NCBI RefSeq assembly: GCF_900115195.1
Contig: NZ_FOVO01000004.1
Location: forward strand, 84,564 to 148,563
Direction of reading: 5' to 3'
Length of the DNA: 64,000 bases
Source of the DNA: Xenorhabdus japonica
Lineage (GTDB): Bacteria; Pseudomonadota; Gammaproteobacteria; Enterobacterales; Enterobacteriaceae
In this document: positions 27,532 to 39,112 of the stretch, one piece after another
Layout of the letters: the number at the start of each line of letters is the position of its first letter
Position numbering within the stretch: the stretch's first letter is position 1
Program-made: the position numbers and the translations under genes
Notes under the pieces: generated by a model
What the model was told of the DNA's origin: nothing
Databases searched by the model: none
What the model saw: the letters and a program-made list of their open reading frames with translations, nothing else

Positions 27532-28167
27532 ATGCCAAAAAGATTGTTAGATCCTGAAAAGGTTAATGAAGTTTTTGCTCATTTGAACGAAAGCTCAGAT
27601 AATCATGCTCTCTATTCTTCACTGGTGGAGGGGACAGATATCACAAACCAGATAAAAGGATTAGTACTTTCTCCTGGTTATCGCATGGTTCGTGTTGATG
27701 GTCGATTGGGTGAGTGGATTAGTCAGTCTCATTTTGAGTTAGCTTTGATTAATGATGTCTCTAAAGAGGTTGCTTATTATAACAGGGTGGTTATACAACC
27801 GGATGTTGTATTAAATTGTCGTCCTGTAACGCAAATTCTTGTTTGGCGCATTAGAACACCTCAACATCGGGCTGTTCTACGTGACTTAGCTGGTAAGGTG
27901 TTCTTTGATTACTTAATTGAACGGTACAATGTAATTGTATCAGATATGAACCAGACTACTGATGGTATGGCTTTTTGGCAGGATCGGATGTATGACGCGC
28001 TAGCATATAATATGCATGTTTACGCTTATGATATGATCTCTTGTGAATTGCGTAAAATTTTGACCCAAGGCGATGTTAGCCGACAGGAAATTTGGTTATG
28101 GGGAGATCCTGAACATCATCAGAATAGATTGGCAATTATTTCTAAAAACGAGCTACCTCTTCAATAG
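27532..28167 (+). CDS. Hypothetical protein, 211 aa, accessory
   Basis: Convincing gene: ATG preceded by GAGAGGAA and no overlap with any neighbour. Soluble, no signal or membrane segment. I do not recognise a family with certainty. The order basic beta-strand region (RMVRVDGRLGEWIS), then HRAVLRDLAGKVFFDYLI, then VSDMNQTTDGMAFWQDRM and a VYAYDM strand recalls GNAT-like proteins of phages and prophages; this is only a guess. It sits between yaeH and dapD, adjacent in E. coli, so it was probably acquired. A TTATC-N7-GATAA palindrome lies at 27496-27512 in its promoter region. Confidence 0.75.
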   Translation: MPKRLLDPEKVNEVFAHLNESSDNHALYSSLVEGTDITNQIKGLVLSPGYRMVRVDGRLGEWISQSHFELALINDVSKEVAYYNRVVIQPDVVLNCRPVTQILVWRIRTPQHRAVLRDLAGKVFFDYLIERYNVIVSDMNQTTDGMAFWQDRMYDALAYNMHVYAYDMISCELRKILTQGDVSRQEIWLWGDPEHHQNRLAIISKNELPLQ

Positions 28168-28296
28168 GATTATTTCAATAAGTTAGCTTCCACATGCGAA
28201 AATAGTTCTTTCTGAATCTACAATTATGCGGCAATACAAATATATAGCCGCATAATAATTTCGTGAACTTATCTATGAAATAGATAATTCATGCTA

Positions 28297-29121
28297 TTAA
28301 TCAATATTTCTTAGCAGTTCATTAATACCAACTTTGCCACGGGTCTTGGCATCAACCTTTTTCACGATAACAGCGCAATATAGGCTGTAGCTGCCATCTT
28401 TGGATGGAAGATTACCGGATACCACGACAGAACCCGCAGGTACACGGCCATAATGGATTTCGCCAGTTTCACGATCATAGATCTTGGTGCTTTGTCCGAT
28501 GTAAACACCCATTGAGATCACGGAGCCTTCTTCTACGATAATGCCTTCTACTATTTCAGAACGTGCGCCGATAAAGCAGTTATCTTCAATGATGGTGGGG
28601 TTGGCCTGCAATGGCTCCAGAACACCACCAATGCCAACACCACCAGATAAGTGAACATTTTTACCGATCTGTGCACAGGAACCGACTGTAGCCCAAGTAT
28701 CTACCATCGTGCCTTCATCCACGTAAGCACCGAGGTTGACGTAAGATGGCATCAAGACGGTGTTACGGGCGATATATGCCCCTTGGCGGACAGCCGCCGG
28801 AGGGACGACACGGAATCCTTCTTTTTCGAAACGTGCCTGATCATAATCAGCAAATTTCATCGGTACTTTATCGAAATAGCGGCTTTCAGCACCTTCCATC
28901 ACCTGATTGTCATTAATACGGAAGGAGAGCAATACTGCTTTTTTCAACCATTGATGAGTTACCCACTGTCCGTCGATTTTTTCGGCGACACGCAGTTTGC
29001 CGCTGTCCAGCATTTGAATAACCTGATTAATGGCATCACGGGTTTCGCTATCAACGGTAGTGGGAGTGATGTTTACACGGTTCTCAAATGCATTTTCGAT
29101 AGTCGTTTGTAATTGCTGCAT
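28297..29121 (-). CDS. dapD: Tetrahydrodipicolinate N-succinyltransferase
   Basis: Succinylates tetrahydrodipicolinate in the succinylase branch of lysine and diaminopimelate synthesis, feeding murein. The 274-aa product equals E. coli DapD in length. An N-terminal helical domain (1-100) precedes a left-handed beta-helix of hexapeptide repeats (about 108-220: [30 protein letters not shown]). It works as a trimer. It is transcribed with glnD upstream (37-bp gap). Confidence 0.97.
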   Translation of the reverse strand: MQQLQTTIENAFENRVNITPTTVDSETRDAINQVIQMLDSGKLRVAEKIDGQWVTHQWLKKAVLLSFRINDNQVMEGAESRYFDKVPMKFADYDQARFEKEGFRVVPPAAVRQGAYIARNTVLMPSYVNLGAYVDEGTMVDTWATVGSCAQIGKNVHLSGGVGIGGVLEPLQANPTIIEDNCFIGARSEIVEGIIVEEGSVISMGVYIGQSTKIYDRETGEIHYGRVPAGSVVVSGNLPSKDGSYSLYCAVIVKKVDAKTRGKVGINELLRNID

Positions 29122-29158
29122 AATTATGCGGTTCCTAATTTCTGTTAAGAGAATCTTG

Positions 29159-31813
29159 CTATAGTTTATCCCGTGTGTTGAGGGCTTCTGTCAACCTTTC
29201 TGATAATTCATCCCTTATTTTTTTATGTAATGCGTTTTGATCTTTATCTGCTAATACAAAAAAGTCTTCGACACTCTCACCGATGGTCGTAATGCGGGCT
29301 CCATGCAGGGAAATTCCCAATTCAGCAAAAATATTGCCTACCCGAGCCAATAATCCGGGTTGATCCAACGCAATTAATTCCATGTAAGTACGACGAATAT
29401 TTTTTGTTGGTAAAAAGTTCACTTTGGTTGGGACATTAAAGTGACGCAACTTGGTAGGTAAATTGCGTGCTTTTGGTATCTTAGGATGAGGATCATTCAC
29501 AACTTGCAGCAAAGTTCGACGGATAGGTTCGTGACGATCAAGAGCCAGTGGATGACCGTTAGGTTCCAAAACAACAAATGTATCCATTGCCATTTCATCA
29601 CGATTAGTAAAGATTTGGGCATCGTGGACACTTAAATTACGCTTGTCCAATTCTCCAACAACGGCAGCAAAAAGCGAAGGTCGATCTTGGCACCAAATAA
29701 AAATTTCTGTGCCGCCATGAGAAAATGCAGTACTGATCAGAACCATCGGTTCCGGAAAGTGGTGGTGGACTAAGTGGCTGGCGTGCCAGGCTAATTGGTC
29801 GGGGGTGTGACGCAGGAAATAATCTGCATGGCAACGGCTCCAGATGTTTTGCAAGCGCTGTTCGTCAATATTTTCTTGTCGCAGAAGAGCCAATGCCTGC
29901 AAGCGATTATTGCGGATGCGTTCCCGTAAATCAGGAGTATTTTGAATACCCTGACGCAATTGGATTTCAGTGGTGAAATAGAGTTCTCGTATCAGGCTCT
30001 GTTTCCAGCTATTCCAGAGTTTGGCGTTGGTGGCGCAAATATCTGCGACGGTTAGGCAGGCTAAGTAGTTAAGACGGTTTTGGTTTTTGACCCGGCTTGC
30101 AAATTGCTGAATGATCTCCGGATCTTGAATATCCCGACGCTGTGCAGTCACTGACATTAGTAGATGGTCGCGAACCAGCCATTCGACTAATTCTGCTTCG
30201 TGATTTGTCAGACCATGTTGTTGTGCAAATGCGAAGGCATCTTTGGCACCAAGATCAGAATGATCGCCATTGCGTCCCTTGGCAATATCATGGAAAAAAG
30301 CCGCCAGCCGCAATAGTTCTGGTTGAGGAAGACGTGGATAAAGCTCAACACACAGAGGATGGATCATCCGGTTGTTTTCATCAGCAAAACTTTCCAATTT
30401 TTGCAGTACACGGATAGTATGCTCGTCAACGGTATAAGCATGAAAAAGGTCAAATTGCATCTGGCCGACAATATTGCTCCAAAATGGCATATAAGCCCCT
30501 AATACACTATGAAGGTGCATTGGAAGTAATGCTCCAGAAACCGCATGGGGATGGCGCAGAATATCCATGAAAATTTTTCGTGCTTCGGGAAGTTCACATA
30601 AAGGGCTGTTCAGGTTTCTGCGGGCATAGCGAAGTTGACGCAATGTTGTGGAATAGATCCCCTTAATTTCACGATGTTCAGCCATGTGATAAAACATTCT
30701 CAACATTGAAGTAGGATCACGGCTAAACAGTATTTCATCGTTTAGATCGATGAGATTTCCCCGCAATTGAAACTCGGTATTCAGGAGGCGTGGTTTCTCA
30801 TTGGGCTGCAATGCCAAAATTGCTTCATCAAATAATTGCAGCAGCATGTTATTCAGTTCTCTGACGCGACGAGTCATGCGATAGAAATCTTTCATCATTT
30901 GCTCGATTGGCTGATTTCTTTCCCCTTCATAACCAAGCAGTTGGGCGACACTGAACTGGCGTTCAAACAGTAGTCGATTATCATAACGGGTAACAACCAG
31001 ATGAAGCGCAAAACGAATGCGCCAAAGAAAACTCTGGCATTCATTCAATTCATTGCGTTCTTCTTGGGTCAGGAAACCAAAATTGACCATTTCATCTAAA
31101 GATGTGGCACCAAAATGGCGGTGAGCGACCCAAAGTAACGTGTGAATATCGCGGAGCCCACCCGGACTGCTTTTGATATCGGGTTCCAGATTGTAACTGG
31201 TGCTGTGATAACGTTGATGACGTTCTTGTTGTTCAGTGATTTTGGCTGCGAAAAATTGAGCTGATGGCCAGAAATCATCACTGAAAATATATTTCTGCAA
31301 TCGTAGAAATAGAGGTAAGTCCCCACAAATTAAACGGGATTCAATGAGGTTAGTCGCTATAGTGAGATCGGAAAGCCCTTTTTGCTGACATTCTTCAAAT
31401 GTCCTGACACTGTGCCCTACTTCAAGGTGGATATCCCAAAGCAGGGCAATAAGCTGCCCGATACGAGTTGATTGCTCCTCAGTCAATGGCGATTCACTCA
31501 AAATCAACAGGTCAATGTCAGAAAGAGGATGCAACTCACGGCGACCGTAGCCACCTACTGCAATCAGAGAAAGATAATCTATCAGCTCAAATCCTTGTTC
31601 CCGCCATAATTGCTTTAGCAGTTGATCAATATAGTCACTGCGGGTGTAAATCAGTGCATCTGGTGAAATCCCGGCCTTGAATGCCTGCTCAAGCCATAGC
31701 TGGAATTCACCAATATGCTGTTTAAGGGCAGGAAATTGCAGGTCATCGTGGGAAAACTCCACAGGAGACAGGGGAGGAACGGGTGCTTGCGCTAGGGAGA
31801 TATCGACTGGCAT
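29159..31813 (-). CDS. glnD: PII uridylyltransferase/uridylyl-removing enzyme
   Basis: Bifunctional nitrogen sensor that uridylylates PII (GlnB/GlnK) when glutamine is low and removes UMP when it is high. The 884-aa product has a nucleotidyltransferase domain with [19 protein letters not shown] near residue 88. An HD domain for deuridylylation ([14 protein letters not shown] near 505) and two C-terminal ACT domains (about 700-780 and 810-880; [17 protein letters not shown]) follow. The start fits E. coli GlnD (890 aa), whose first residues are variable. Confidence 0.96.
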   Translation of the reverse strand: MPVDISLAQAPVPPLSPVEFSHDDLQFPALKQHIGEFQLWLEQAFKAGISPDALIYTRSDYIDQLLKQLWREQGFELIDYLSLIAVGGYGRRELHPLSDIDLLILSESPLTEEQSTRIGQLIALLWDIHLEVGHSVRTFEECQQKGLSDLTIATNLIESRLICGDLPLFLRLQKYIFSDDFWPSAQFFAAKITEQQERHQRYHSTSYNLEPDIKSSPGGLRDIHTLLWVAHRHFGATSLDEMVNFGFLTQEERNELNECQSFLWRIRFALHLVVTRYDNRLLFERQFSVAQLLGYEGERNQPIEQMMKDFYRMTRRVRELNNMLLQLFDEAILALQPNEKPRLLNTEFQLRGNLIDLNDEILFSRDPTSMLRMFYHMAEHREIKGIYSTTLRQLRYARRNLNSPLCELPEARKIFMDILRHPHAVSGALLPMHLHSVLGAYMPFWSNIVGQMQFDLFHAYTVDEHTIRVLQKLESFADENNRMIHPLCVELYPRLPQPELLRLAAFFHDIAKGRNGDHSDLGAKDAFAFAQQHGLTNHEAELVEWLVRDHLLMSVTAQRRDIQDPEIIQQFASRVKNQNRLNYLACLTVADICATNAKLWNSWKQSLIRELYFTTEIQLRQGIQNTPDLRERIRNNRLQALALLRQENIDEQRLQNIWSRCHADYFLRHTPDQLAWHASHLVHHHFPEPMVLISTAFSHGGTEIFIWCQDRPSLFAAVVGELDKRNLSVHDAQIFTNRDEMAMDTFVVLEPNGHPLALDRHEPIRRTLLQVVNDPHPKIPKARNLPTKLRHFNVPTKVNFLPTKNIRRTYMELIALDQPGLLARVGNIFAELGISLHGARITTIGESVEDFFVLADKDQNALHKKIRDELSERLTEALNTRDKL

Positions 31814-31913
31814 ATGTAGAGACCTATTATGAGAAAGCCCATGAGGAAACAGACCATGATGACCAGATTACTGAGAAAATCGCGGGATGAACAGGTATTC
31901 GTGACAAAGATTA

Positions 31914-31941
31914 AAGCTCCCCGTGAGTTATCAGGGAGCTT
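31914..31941 (-). terminator. Terminator of map
   Basis: AAGCTCCC (31914-31921) pairs with GGGAGCTT (31934-31941). On the minus strand the stem is followed by TTTAATCTTT, which suits the map transcript and separates it from glnD. Confidence 0.6.
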
Positions 31942-32021
31942 CTTGGTTTACTTCTTGGCTGCTTTTCAGCTGCTTTTTAATTAGAAGGTGATAATAGAAA
32001 GTGATAAGCGCTCGCTGGCAA

Positions 32022-32816
32022 TTATGCGTTCACTAATACTGCTGAAATATTCGCTTCTTCTTTGCGCCAAGTCATGATTTCACAACCATTGTCAGTAACG
32101 ACAATAGTGTGCTCGTACTGTGCAGACCAACCGCGATCTTTGGTTTTTACTGTCCAGCCATCTTTCATGGTGCGGATACGGAAATCACCAGCATTGACCA
32201 TCGGTTCAATAGTGAATGCCATGCCTTTTTGCAATACAACACCGCCATCATCAGCATCATAATGCAGAACGTGAGGCTCTTCGTGGAAGACTCTACCGAT
32301 GCCGTGGCCACAGTATTCGCGAACAACAGAGTAGTCGTGACCTTCTACAAATTGCTGAATTGCTTTGCCAATGGTACGCAGGCGGATGCCAGGCTTGACC
32401 ATTTTCAGGGCAAGATATAGGCTTTCCTGTGTTATACGGCACAGACGCTCACCTTGAATGGTTGGCTTGCCGACAATGAACATTTTAGACGTATCACCGT
32501 GGAACTCATCTTTGATGACAGTAACGTCAATATTGACGATATCACCTTCTTTCAGGATTTTGTCATCGCTTGGGATGCCATGGCAAATCACGTCATTGAC
32601 GGAAATGCATACGGATTTGGGGAAGCCGTGGTAGCCCAGACAAGCTGAGATGGCTTGCTGTTTTTCGGTGATGTGTTCGTGGCAGATACGATCAAGTTCA
32701 CCGGTTGTGACACCAGCCTTAACGTAAGGCTCAATCATTTCCAGAACTTCTGCTGCCAGACGTCCGGCAACACGCATTTTCTGAATGTCTTCTTCTGTTT
32801 TGATAGAAATAGCCAT
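32022..32816 (-). CDS. map: Methionine aminopeptidase, type I
   Basis: Cytosolic dinuclear-metal peptidase that removes N-terminal methionine from nascent proteins. The 264-aa product matches E. coli Map. Visible elements are VCISVNDVICHGIP near residue 70 (catalytic His79 region), NIDVTVIKDEFHGDTSKMF near 94 with metal-binding aspartates, GHGIGRVFHEEP near 169, and FTIEPMVNAG near 200. It is divergent from rpsB across a 504-bp spacer. Confidence 0.96.
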   Translation of the reverse strand: MAISIKTEEDIQKMRVAGRLAAEVLEMIEPYVKAGVTTGELDRICHEHITEKQQAISACLGYHGFPKSVCISVNDVICHGIPSDDKILKEGDIVNIDVTVIKDEFHGDTSKMFIVGKPTIQGERLCRITQESLYLALKMVKPGIRLRTIGKAIQQFVEGHDYSVVREYCGHGIGRVFHEEPHVLHYDADDGGVVLQKGMAFTIEPMVNAGDFRIRTMKDGWTVKTKDRGWSAQYEHTIVVTDNGCEIMTWRKEEANISAVLVNA

Positions 32817-33063
32817 GAAATGGGTCCATTTAAGTCGGAAAATTACCGACTACTTGATATTAACTAAGAAAAGTGTTGTCGGTAATGGTATCAGCCCACC
32901 GAATAGATGCCAATATAACCCTCGTTTTTCAAGTCATAGTTTGAGATTAAGATCGGGAATAGCTGTCGGGTTACAGGCTATCAGTTGGATTACAGACTAT
33001 CAGAAATGGTAGTAAATGTAGCTGTAACGTATGTAATTGTAACATGTATAGCTGTAACAAATG

Positions 33064-33093
33064 TTGGAGTCTGATGGCGGTTTGTGGTATAAA
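33064..33093 (+). promoter_or_regulatory. rpsB promoter
   Basis: TTGGAG (33064-33069) and TATAAA (33088-33093) are separated by 18 bp, followed by GCGCGCC, the GC-rich discriminator seen in E. coli rpsB and other stringently controlled genes. Upstream in the map-rpsB spacer are repeats of a TGTAAC-containing motif (33014-33058). Confidence 0.75.
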
Positions 33094-33149
33094 GCGCGCC
33101 GGTATTCTATGTAATTGTTGCTGATATGATGCAATGCACAGAGATACTA

Positions 33150-34046
<897 letters not shown>

Positions 34047-34100
34047 TAAGGCATGCTCATTCTTGAGCCCTTATTGACCAGGTATTGAAATATATTGGTT

Positions 34101-34124
34101 AGGGGGCCTGTCACGGCCCCCTTT
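34101..34124 (+). terminator. Terminator/attenuator between rpsB and tsf
   Basis: AGGGGGCC (34101-34108) pairs with GGCCCCCT (34115-34122) around TGTCAC, with a short T-run. E. coli has a comparable partial terminator that sets the S2 to EF-Ts ratio. An 18-bp tandem duplication follows at 34129-34163. Confidence 0.8.
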
Positions 34125-34211
34125 ACATATCTGATATAGAACTTTTATCTGATATAGAACTTTCCACGCGGAATATTATCTTCCCGCGAGACACATCGAG
34201 GAATAAAACAA

Positions 34212-35069
34212 ATGGCTGACATTACCGCTGCTCTGGTAAAAGAACTGCGTGAGCGTACTGGCGCAGGCATGATGGAATGTAAGAAAGCACTGGTTGAAGC
34301 AAATGGTGATATCGAGCTGGCTATCGATAACATGCGTAAATCAGGCCAGGCAAAAGCGGCTAAGAAAGCAGGCCGTGTTGCTGCTGAAGGTGTTATCCTG
34401 GTTGAAGTTGCGGCTGATGCTAAATTCGCAGCTATCGTTGAACTGAACTGTGAAACTGACTTCGTTGCTAAAGATGCAGGCTTCCTGGCGTTCGGTAAAG
34501 AAGTTATCGCTTCTGTTATGGCAGACAAAAACTCTGACATCGACGCACTGAAAGCTCAGTTCGAAGAACAGCGCACTGCTCTGGTAGCGAAAATTGGTGA
34601 AAACATCAACATTCGTCGCGTTGCTATCCTGGAAGGTGAAGCAGTTGGTTCTTATCTGCACGGTGCTCGTATCGGTGTTCTGGTTGCTGCTGAAGGCGCA
34701 AGCGAAGAACTGATCAAGCACGTTGCAATGCACGTTGCTGCAAGTAAGCCAGAATATGTGAACCCAACTGACGTTCCTGCTGACGTAGTTGAACGTGAAC
34801 ACCAGATCCAGCTGGACATCGCAATGCAATCTGGAAAGCCTCGCGAAATCGCAGAGAAAATGGTTTCTGGCCGTATGAACAAATTCACCGGCGAAATCTC
34901 TCTGACTGGTCAGAACTTCGTGATGGACCCAAGCAAATCTGTTGGCGATCTGCTGAAAGAAAATAATGCTAACGTAATCAACTTTATCCGTTTCGAAGTG
35001 GGTGAAGGTATTGAGAAAGTTGAAGCTGATTTCGCGGCAGAAGTTGCTGCAATGAGTAAACAGTCTTAA
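34212..35069 (+). CDS. tsf: Translation elongation factor Ts
   Basis: Guanine-nucleotide exchange factor for EF-Tu. The 285-aa product has the N-terminal UBA-like domain ([20 protein letters not shown]), the TDFVAKD motif near residue 80 that contacts EF-Tu, the core repeats ([18 protein letters not shown]), the coiled-coil hairpin (about 180-230), and the C-terminal [11 protein letters not shown]. Two residues longer than E. coli EF-Ts. Co-transcribed in part with rpsB. Confidence 0.98.
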   Translation: MADITAALVKELRERTGAGMMECKKALVEANGDIELAIDNMRKSGQAKAAKKAGRVAAEGVILVEVAADAKFAAIVELNCETDFVAKDAGFLAFGKEVIASVMADKNSDIDALKAQFEEQRTALVAKIGENINIRRVAILEGEAVGSYLHGARIGVLVAAEGASEELIKHVAMHVAASKPEYVNPTDVPADVVEREHQIQLDIAMQSGKPREIAEKMVSGRMNKFTGEISLTGQNFVMDPSKSVGDLLKENNANVINFIRFEVGEGIEKVEADFAAEVAAMSKQS

Positions 35070-35213
35070 TTTTCTTAAACGGAGCCGCCGATTGGCGGTT
35101 CTGTTTTATCTGATGATGAATTTTTACATCTGGGCTGTATAGCGTGGATGTATAGTAGTTGAGTAAGTTGTAATAAATCCCCAATATTCCTTATCTGCTT
35201 AGGACTGAACACC

Positions 35214-35942
35214 ATGGCAACCAATGCAAAACCCGTATATCAGAGAATCCTGCTTAAGCTCAGTGGAGAAGCCCTGCAAGGCGCAGAAGGTTTTGGTATC
35301 GACGCCAGCGTCTTAGACCGCATGGCTCAGGAAATCAAAGAACTGGTTGAGCTGGGTATTCAGGTCGGTGTCGTTATTGGAGGAGGCAACCTGTTTCGTG
35401 GCGCTGGATTGGCAGAAGCAGGAATGAACCGTGTAGTAGGCGATCACATGGGCATGTTGGCGACTGTGATGAATGGTCTGGCAATGCGTGATGCTTTACA
35501 CCGCGCCTATGTGAACGTTCGTTTGATGTCTGCCATTCCACTGAATGGCGTGTGTGACAATTATAGCTGGGCTGAGGCGATCAGCTTACTGCGTCACGGT
35601 CGTGTTGTTATTTTCTCTGCGGGTACTGGTAACCCGTTCTTTACAACAGATTCCGCTGCATGTCTGCGTGGCATTGAAATTGAAGCGGATGTTGTGTTAA
35701 AAGCGACTAAGGTTGATGGCGTTTATTCTGCTGATCCTGCAAAAGATCCTGAAGCCGTTCTCTATAATAAGCTCACTTATCAGGAAGTATTGGAGCGTGA
35801 ATTGAAAGTGATGGATCTGGCGGCTTTTACGCTGGCTCGTGACCATAATCTGCCAATTCGTGTCTTTAATATGAACAAACCAGGTGCACTTCGTCGTGTT
35901 GTGATGGGAGAAAATGAAGGTACGCTGATCTCTCACAACTGA
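35214..35942 (+). CDS. pyrH: UMP kinase
   Basis: Phosphorylates UMP to UDP in pyrimidine nucleotide synthesis; hexameric and allosterically controlled by GTP and UTP. The 242-aa product belongs to the amino-acid-kinase fold family. [12 protein letters not shown] lies near residue 12, [11 protein letters not shown] near 54, and [19 protein letters not shown] near 140. Length matches E. coli PyrH (241 aa). It follows tsf in the conserved rpsB-tsf-pyrH-frr order. Confidence 0.97.
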   Translation: MATNAKPVYQRILLKLSGEALQGAEGFGIDASVLDRMAQEIKELVELGIQVGVVIGGGNLFRGAGLAEAGMNRVVGDHMGMLATVMNGLAMRDALHRAYVNVRLMSAIPLNGVCDNYSWAEAISLLRHGRVVIFSAGTGNPFFTTDSAACLRGIEIEADVVLKATKVDGVYSADPAKDPEAVLYNKLTYQEVLERELKVMDLAAFTLARDHNLPIRVFNMNKPGALRRVVMGENEGTLISHN

Positions 35943-36131
35943 TTTTTCATAATTCGTGCTCAGAGACATCGGTGAAATTTGACGGTATGATCAGCGTCCT
36001 GATGCGCCAAACTTAATGACACAGGGCCATATATTGCTTAGCGTATTTAATTCACCTTATCTGTGATTTACATATGGGTGATTTACGTATGGGCGGCCTA
36101 GAAAAATAACCATCTCCCAAGGGTTTGTAAC

Positions 36132-36689
36132 GTGATTAATGAAATCAAAAAAGACGCACAAGACCGCATGGAAAAAAGCGTCGAAGCACTGAAAAACCAA
36201 ATCAGCAAGGTTCGTACTGGCCGTGCTTCTCCTAGCCTGCTGGATGGCATCAGCGTTGAATATTATGGCGCTGCGACTCCACTGCGTCAGATTGCAAATG
36301 TCGTTGCAGAAGATGCCCGCACTTTGGCGATCACAGTATTTGATCGTTCCATGACTGCGGCTATCGAAAAAGCAATTATGGCTTCTGATCTGGGCCTGAA
36401 CCCATCTTCTGCTGGAACCACTATCCGAGTTCCATTGCCGCCACTGACAGAAGAGCGCCGTAAGGATCTGATTAAAGTTGTTCGTGGCGAAGCGGAGCAG
36501 GGTCGTGTATCCATCCGTAATATTCGTCGTGATGCGAATGATAAAGTCAAGACTCTGCTGAAAGACAAAGAAATCAGCGAAGATGAAGAACGTCGTTCAC
36601 AAGATGACGTTCAGAAACTGACCGACAGCTTCATTAAAAAAATTGATGAAGCGCTGGCAAATAAAGAAACTGAGTTGATGGATTTCTAA
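36132..36689 (+). CDS. frr: Ribosome recycling factor
   Basis: Splits post-termination ribosomes together with EF-G. The 185-aa product has the L-shaped RRF pattern: a three-helix bundle ([14 protein letters not shown] at the start; [24 protein letters not shown] near 135) and a beta domain (residues about 30-105; [14 protein letters not shown]). The conserved RTGRASP lies near 29. The GTG-led start at 36132 is preceded by AAGGG. A strong terminator follows. Confidence 0.97.
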   Translation: MINEIKKDAQDRMEKSVEALKNQISKVRTGRASPSLLDGISVEYYGAATPLRQIANVVAEDARTLAITVFDRSMTAAIEKAIMASDLGLNPSSAGTTIRVPLPPLTEERRKDLIKVVRGEAEQGRVSIRNIRRDANDKVKTLLKDKEISEDEERRSQDDVQKLTDSFIKKIDEALANKETELMDF

Positions 36690-36706
36690 TTGCCATTTCA
36701 TGCATA

Positions 36707-36740
36707 CAACGCCGCAATTCTTGCGGCGTTGTTCTTATAT
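36707..36740 (+). terminator. Rho-independent terminator after frr
   Basis: CAACGCCGCAA (36707-36717) and TTGCGGCGTTG (36721-36731) form a perfect 11-bp stem with loop TTC, followed by TTCTTATATTT. Confidence 0.9.
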
Positions 36741-36873
36741 TTGATATTACACTTCGTATCACATTTCTTTCTCAAGCGATGGACATAGCACTCTATTCCA
36801 CTCAAACTATTACGATTTTCTGTTGTGATTTTCCATTGTGATTTTATATCAGTAGCATACTTAGAGTATTAAA

Positions 36874-38070
36874 ATGAAACGGTTAACTATTCTTGGCTCA
36901 ACGGGTTCGATTGGGAAAAGTACGCTTTCTGTTGTCCGAAATAACCCAGATAAATTCAGTGTCGTCGTACTGGTTGCCGGGAAAAATATTGAAGTCATGG
37001 CACAGCAATGTTTAGAATTCCATCCACAATATGCCGCAATGGCAGATGAGCAGTCGGCGAAGGCTCTGCGCCAGTTATTGCAGGAGCAGGGAAGCCAGAC
37101 TGAAGTTCTGTTCGGTAAAGACGCCATTTGTGATTTAGCTGCATTGGACGAAGTCGATCAGGTCATGTCAGCCATTGTTGGTGTTGCAGGTTTGTTGCCA
37201 ACTTTGGCTGCTATCCGTAAGGGCAAACAAGTACTGCTGGCTAACAAAGAATCTCTGATTACCAGCGGTCGTCTGTTTATGGATGCGGTTGCTCAATATA
37301 AAGCACAACTGTTGCCAATTGATAGTGAACATAATGCTATTTTCCAAAGTCTGCCAGAGGTGGTTCAGCACAACCTTGGCAATATAAATTTAAAAGAACA
37401 CGGTATCTCCAGCATTATTCTGACGGGATCGGGCGGACCGTTCCGCAAGACGCCTTTAGATAAATTACCTGATGTTACTCCAGATGAAGCGTGTGCCCAT
37501 CCTATCTGGTCAATGGGACGTAAAATTTCTGTTGATTCTGCCACCATGATGAACAAGGGATTGGAATATATCGAAGCGTGTTACCTGTTCAATGCATCTT
37601 CAGATGAAATGGAAGTATTATTGCATCCCCAATCAATCATCCACTCAATGGTTCGCTATCAGGATAGCAGCATCATTGCACAGCTGGGAACGCAGGATAT
37701 GTGTACCCCAATTGCTTATGCGATGGCCTATCCTAATCGTATTTCATCTGGTGCAAAGGCATTGGATTTTACTGAATTGAGCATGCTCACTTTTGAGTCT
37801 CTGGATTATCAGCGTTACCCTTGTTTAAAATTGGCTATTGAGGCTTGCCATCAAGGACAGGCGGCAACAACGGCTTTGAATGCAGCAAACGAAGAAACTG
37901 TTGATGTTTTTTTAAACGATGGCATCCGTTTCACCGATATTGCGACAATCAATCGATTGGTAGTGGAAAAAGTAAATTTACCTGAACCTCAAAGCATCGA
38001 AGAAGTTCTAGAAATCGATAGCACAGCAAGAGCATTGGCGAGAAAAATCATAAGAACTTTTGCCAAATAG
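36874..38070 (+). CDS. dxr: 1-deoxy-D-xylulose 5-phosphate reductoisomerase
   Basis: Second enzyme of the MEP isoprenoid pathway, converting DXP to MEP with NADPH. The 398-aa product is the same length as E. coli Dxr. It has the NADPH loop [11 protein letters not shown] near residue 7, [11 protein letters not shown] near 122, the metal-binding [11 protein letters not shown] near 147, [12 protein letters not shown] near 183 (flexible catalytic loop), and [17 protein letters not shown] near 220. Next downstream is uppS, which uses isoprenoid products. Confidence 0.97.
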   Translation: MKRLTILGSTGSIGKSTLSVVRNNPDKFSVVVLVAGKNIEVMAQQCLEFHPQYAAMADEQSAKALRQLLQEQGSQTEVLFGKDAICDLAALDEVDQVMSAIVGVAGLLPTLAAIRKGKQVLLANKESLITSGRLFMDAVAQYKAQLLPIDSEHNAIFQSLPEVVQHNLGNINLKEHGISSIILTGSGGPFRKTPLDKLPDVTPDEACAHPIWSMGRKISVDSATMMNKGLEYIEACYLFNASSDEMEVLLHPQSIIHSMVRYQDSSIIAQLGTQDMCTPIAYAMAYPNRISSGAKALDFTELSMLTFESLDYQRYPCLKLAIEACHQGQAATTALNAANEETVDVFLNDGIRFTDIATINRLVVEKVNLPEPQSIEEVLEIDSTARALARKIIRTFAK

Positions 38071-38241
38071 CAAGTTTTGTTAATAAATATATGTTTGCGT
38101 TTTGGCAAATGGTATAGTTCGCGAGTGAATTATAGTTGCTATAATAGCCAATTCAATTATCTGGTTCCTGCATTCTAATCATGGATCAGCATGTAAGAAC
38201 TTACCAGAGTTAAAGGCTTTCATTCAGGTCGTGCCAGAAAT

Positions 38242-38286
38242 AGCCGTGGTATCCGTGGTAATTATTGACACGTAACACGGCTTTTT
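38242..38286 (+). terminator. Terminator between dxr and uppS
   Basis: AGCCGTG (38242-38248) pairs with CACGGCT (38276-38282), followed by TTTT. The loop contains a CCGTGGTA duplication. It could end dxr mRNA or a short leader RNA started near 38140. Confidence 0.7.
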
Positions 38287-38347
38287 CATGTTTGGAAGTG
38301 ATTGGATTTAGCGAAAAGTCAGCTTAGTTATTTAAGGATTATTTTGA

Positions 38348-39103
38348 GTGATATCTCCTAGTGATAGTGATTCATTGCCAACATTACCCAGACATGTTGC
38401 CATCATTATGGATGGTAATGGTCGCTGGGCAAAAAAACGTGGCAAATTAAGAGCTTTTGGCCACCGTGCAGGAATTAAAGCAGTACGTAGTGTCGTGAGT
38501 TTTTCAGTTAAACATAACATTGAATCGCTGACGTTATATGCTTTTAGCAGCGAAAACTGGAATCGCCCACAGCAGGAAGTCAGTTCATTGATGGAGTTGT
38601 TTGTTTTTGCCCTCAATAATGAAGTAAAAAACCTGCACAAGCACAATGTGAAATTGTCTGTTATTGGTGATATCAGTCGTTTTAGTTCACGATTACAGGA
38701 ACGTATCCGCCGTTCAGTTGAATTGACAGCGGGCAATACCGGATTGCAGCTTAATATTGCCGCTAACTATGGTGGTCGTTGGGATCTGATTCAGAGTGTT
38801 AAACAAATTGCTGAAAAAATTAAAGCAAATGAGTTGGTTCCAGAAGAGATCACCGAAGCTACAGTTGGAGACTTCATTAGTTTAAGTCGGCAGCCCGAAG
38901 TTGATCTGGTTATTCGAACCGGAGGCGAACATCGTATCAGTAATTTCCTGTTATGGCAGATCGCTTATGCAGAATTGTATTTTACCGATATACTTTGGCC
39001 TGATTTTGATGAAACTTCTTTTGAAGGTGCGATTAATGCCTTTGTTAAACGAGAACGCCGATTTGGCGGAGCAATACCAGACGATGCCGAAGTGGGATCA
39101 TAG
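38348..39103 (+). CDS. uppS: Undecaprenyl diphosphate synthase
   Basis: Cis-prenyltransferase that makes the C55 lipid carrier for murein, O-antigen and other envelope polymers. The 251-aa product has the catalytic HVAIIMDGNGRWAKKRG near residue 17, YAFSSENWNRP near 68, and RTGGEHRISNFLLWQIAYAE near 194, all as in E. coli. The GTG start at 38348 follows AAGGA by 9 nt. The stop overlaps the cdsA ribosome-binding site. Confidence 0.96.
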   Translation: MISPSDSDSLPTLPRHVAIIMDGNGRWAKKRGKLRAFGHRAGIKAVRSVVSFSVKHNIESLTLYAFSSENWNRPQQEVSSLMELFVFALNNEVKNLHKHNVKLSVIGDISRFSSRLQERIRRSVELTAGNTGLQLNIAANYGGRWDLIQSVKQIAEKIKANELVPEEITEATVGDFISLSRQPEVDLVIRTGGEHRISNFLLWQIAYAELYFTDILWPDFDETSFEGAINAFVKRERRFGGAIPDDAEVGS

Positions 39104-39112
39104 GAGGAGAAC

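Noticed and set aside
34341..34829. 162-aa minus-strand ORF inside tsf
   Set aside because: Shadow created by the biased codon use of tsf; no family resemblance.
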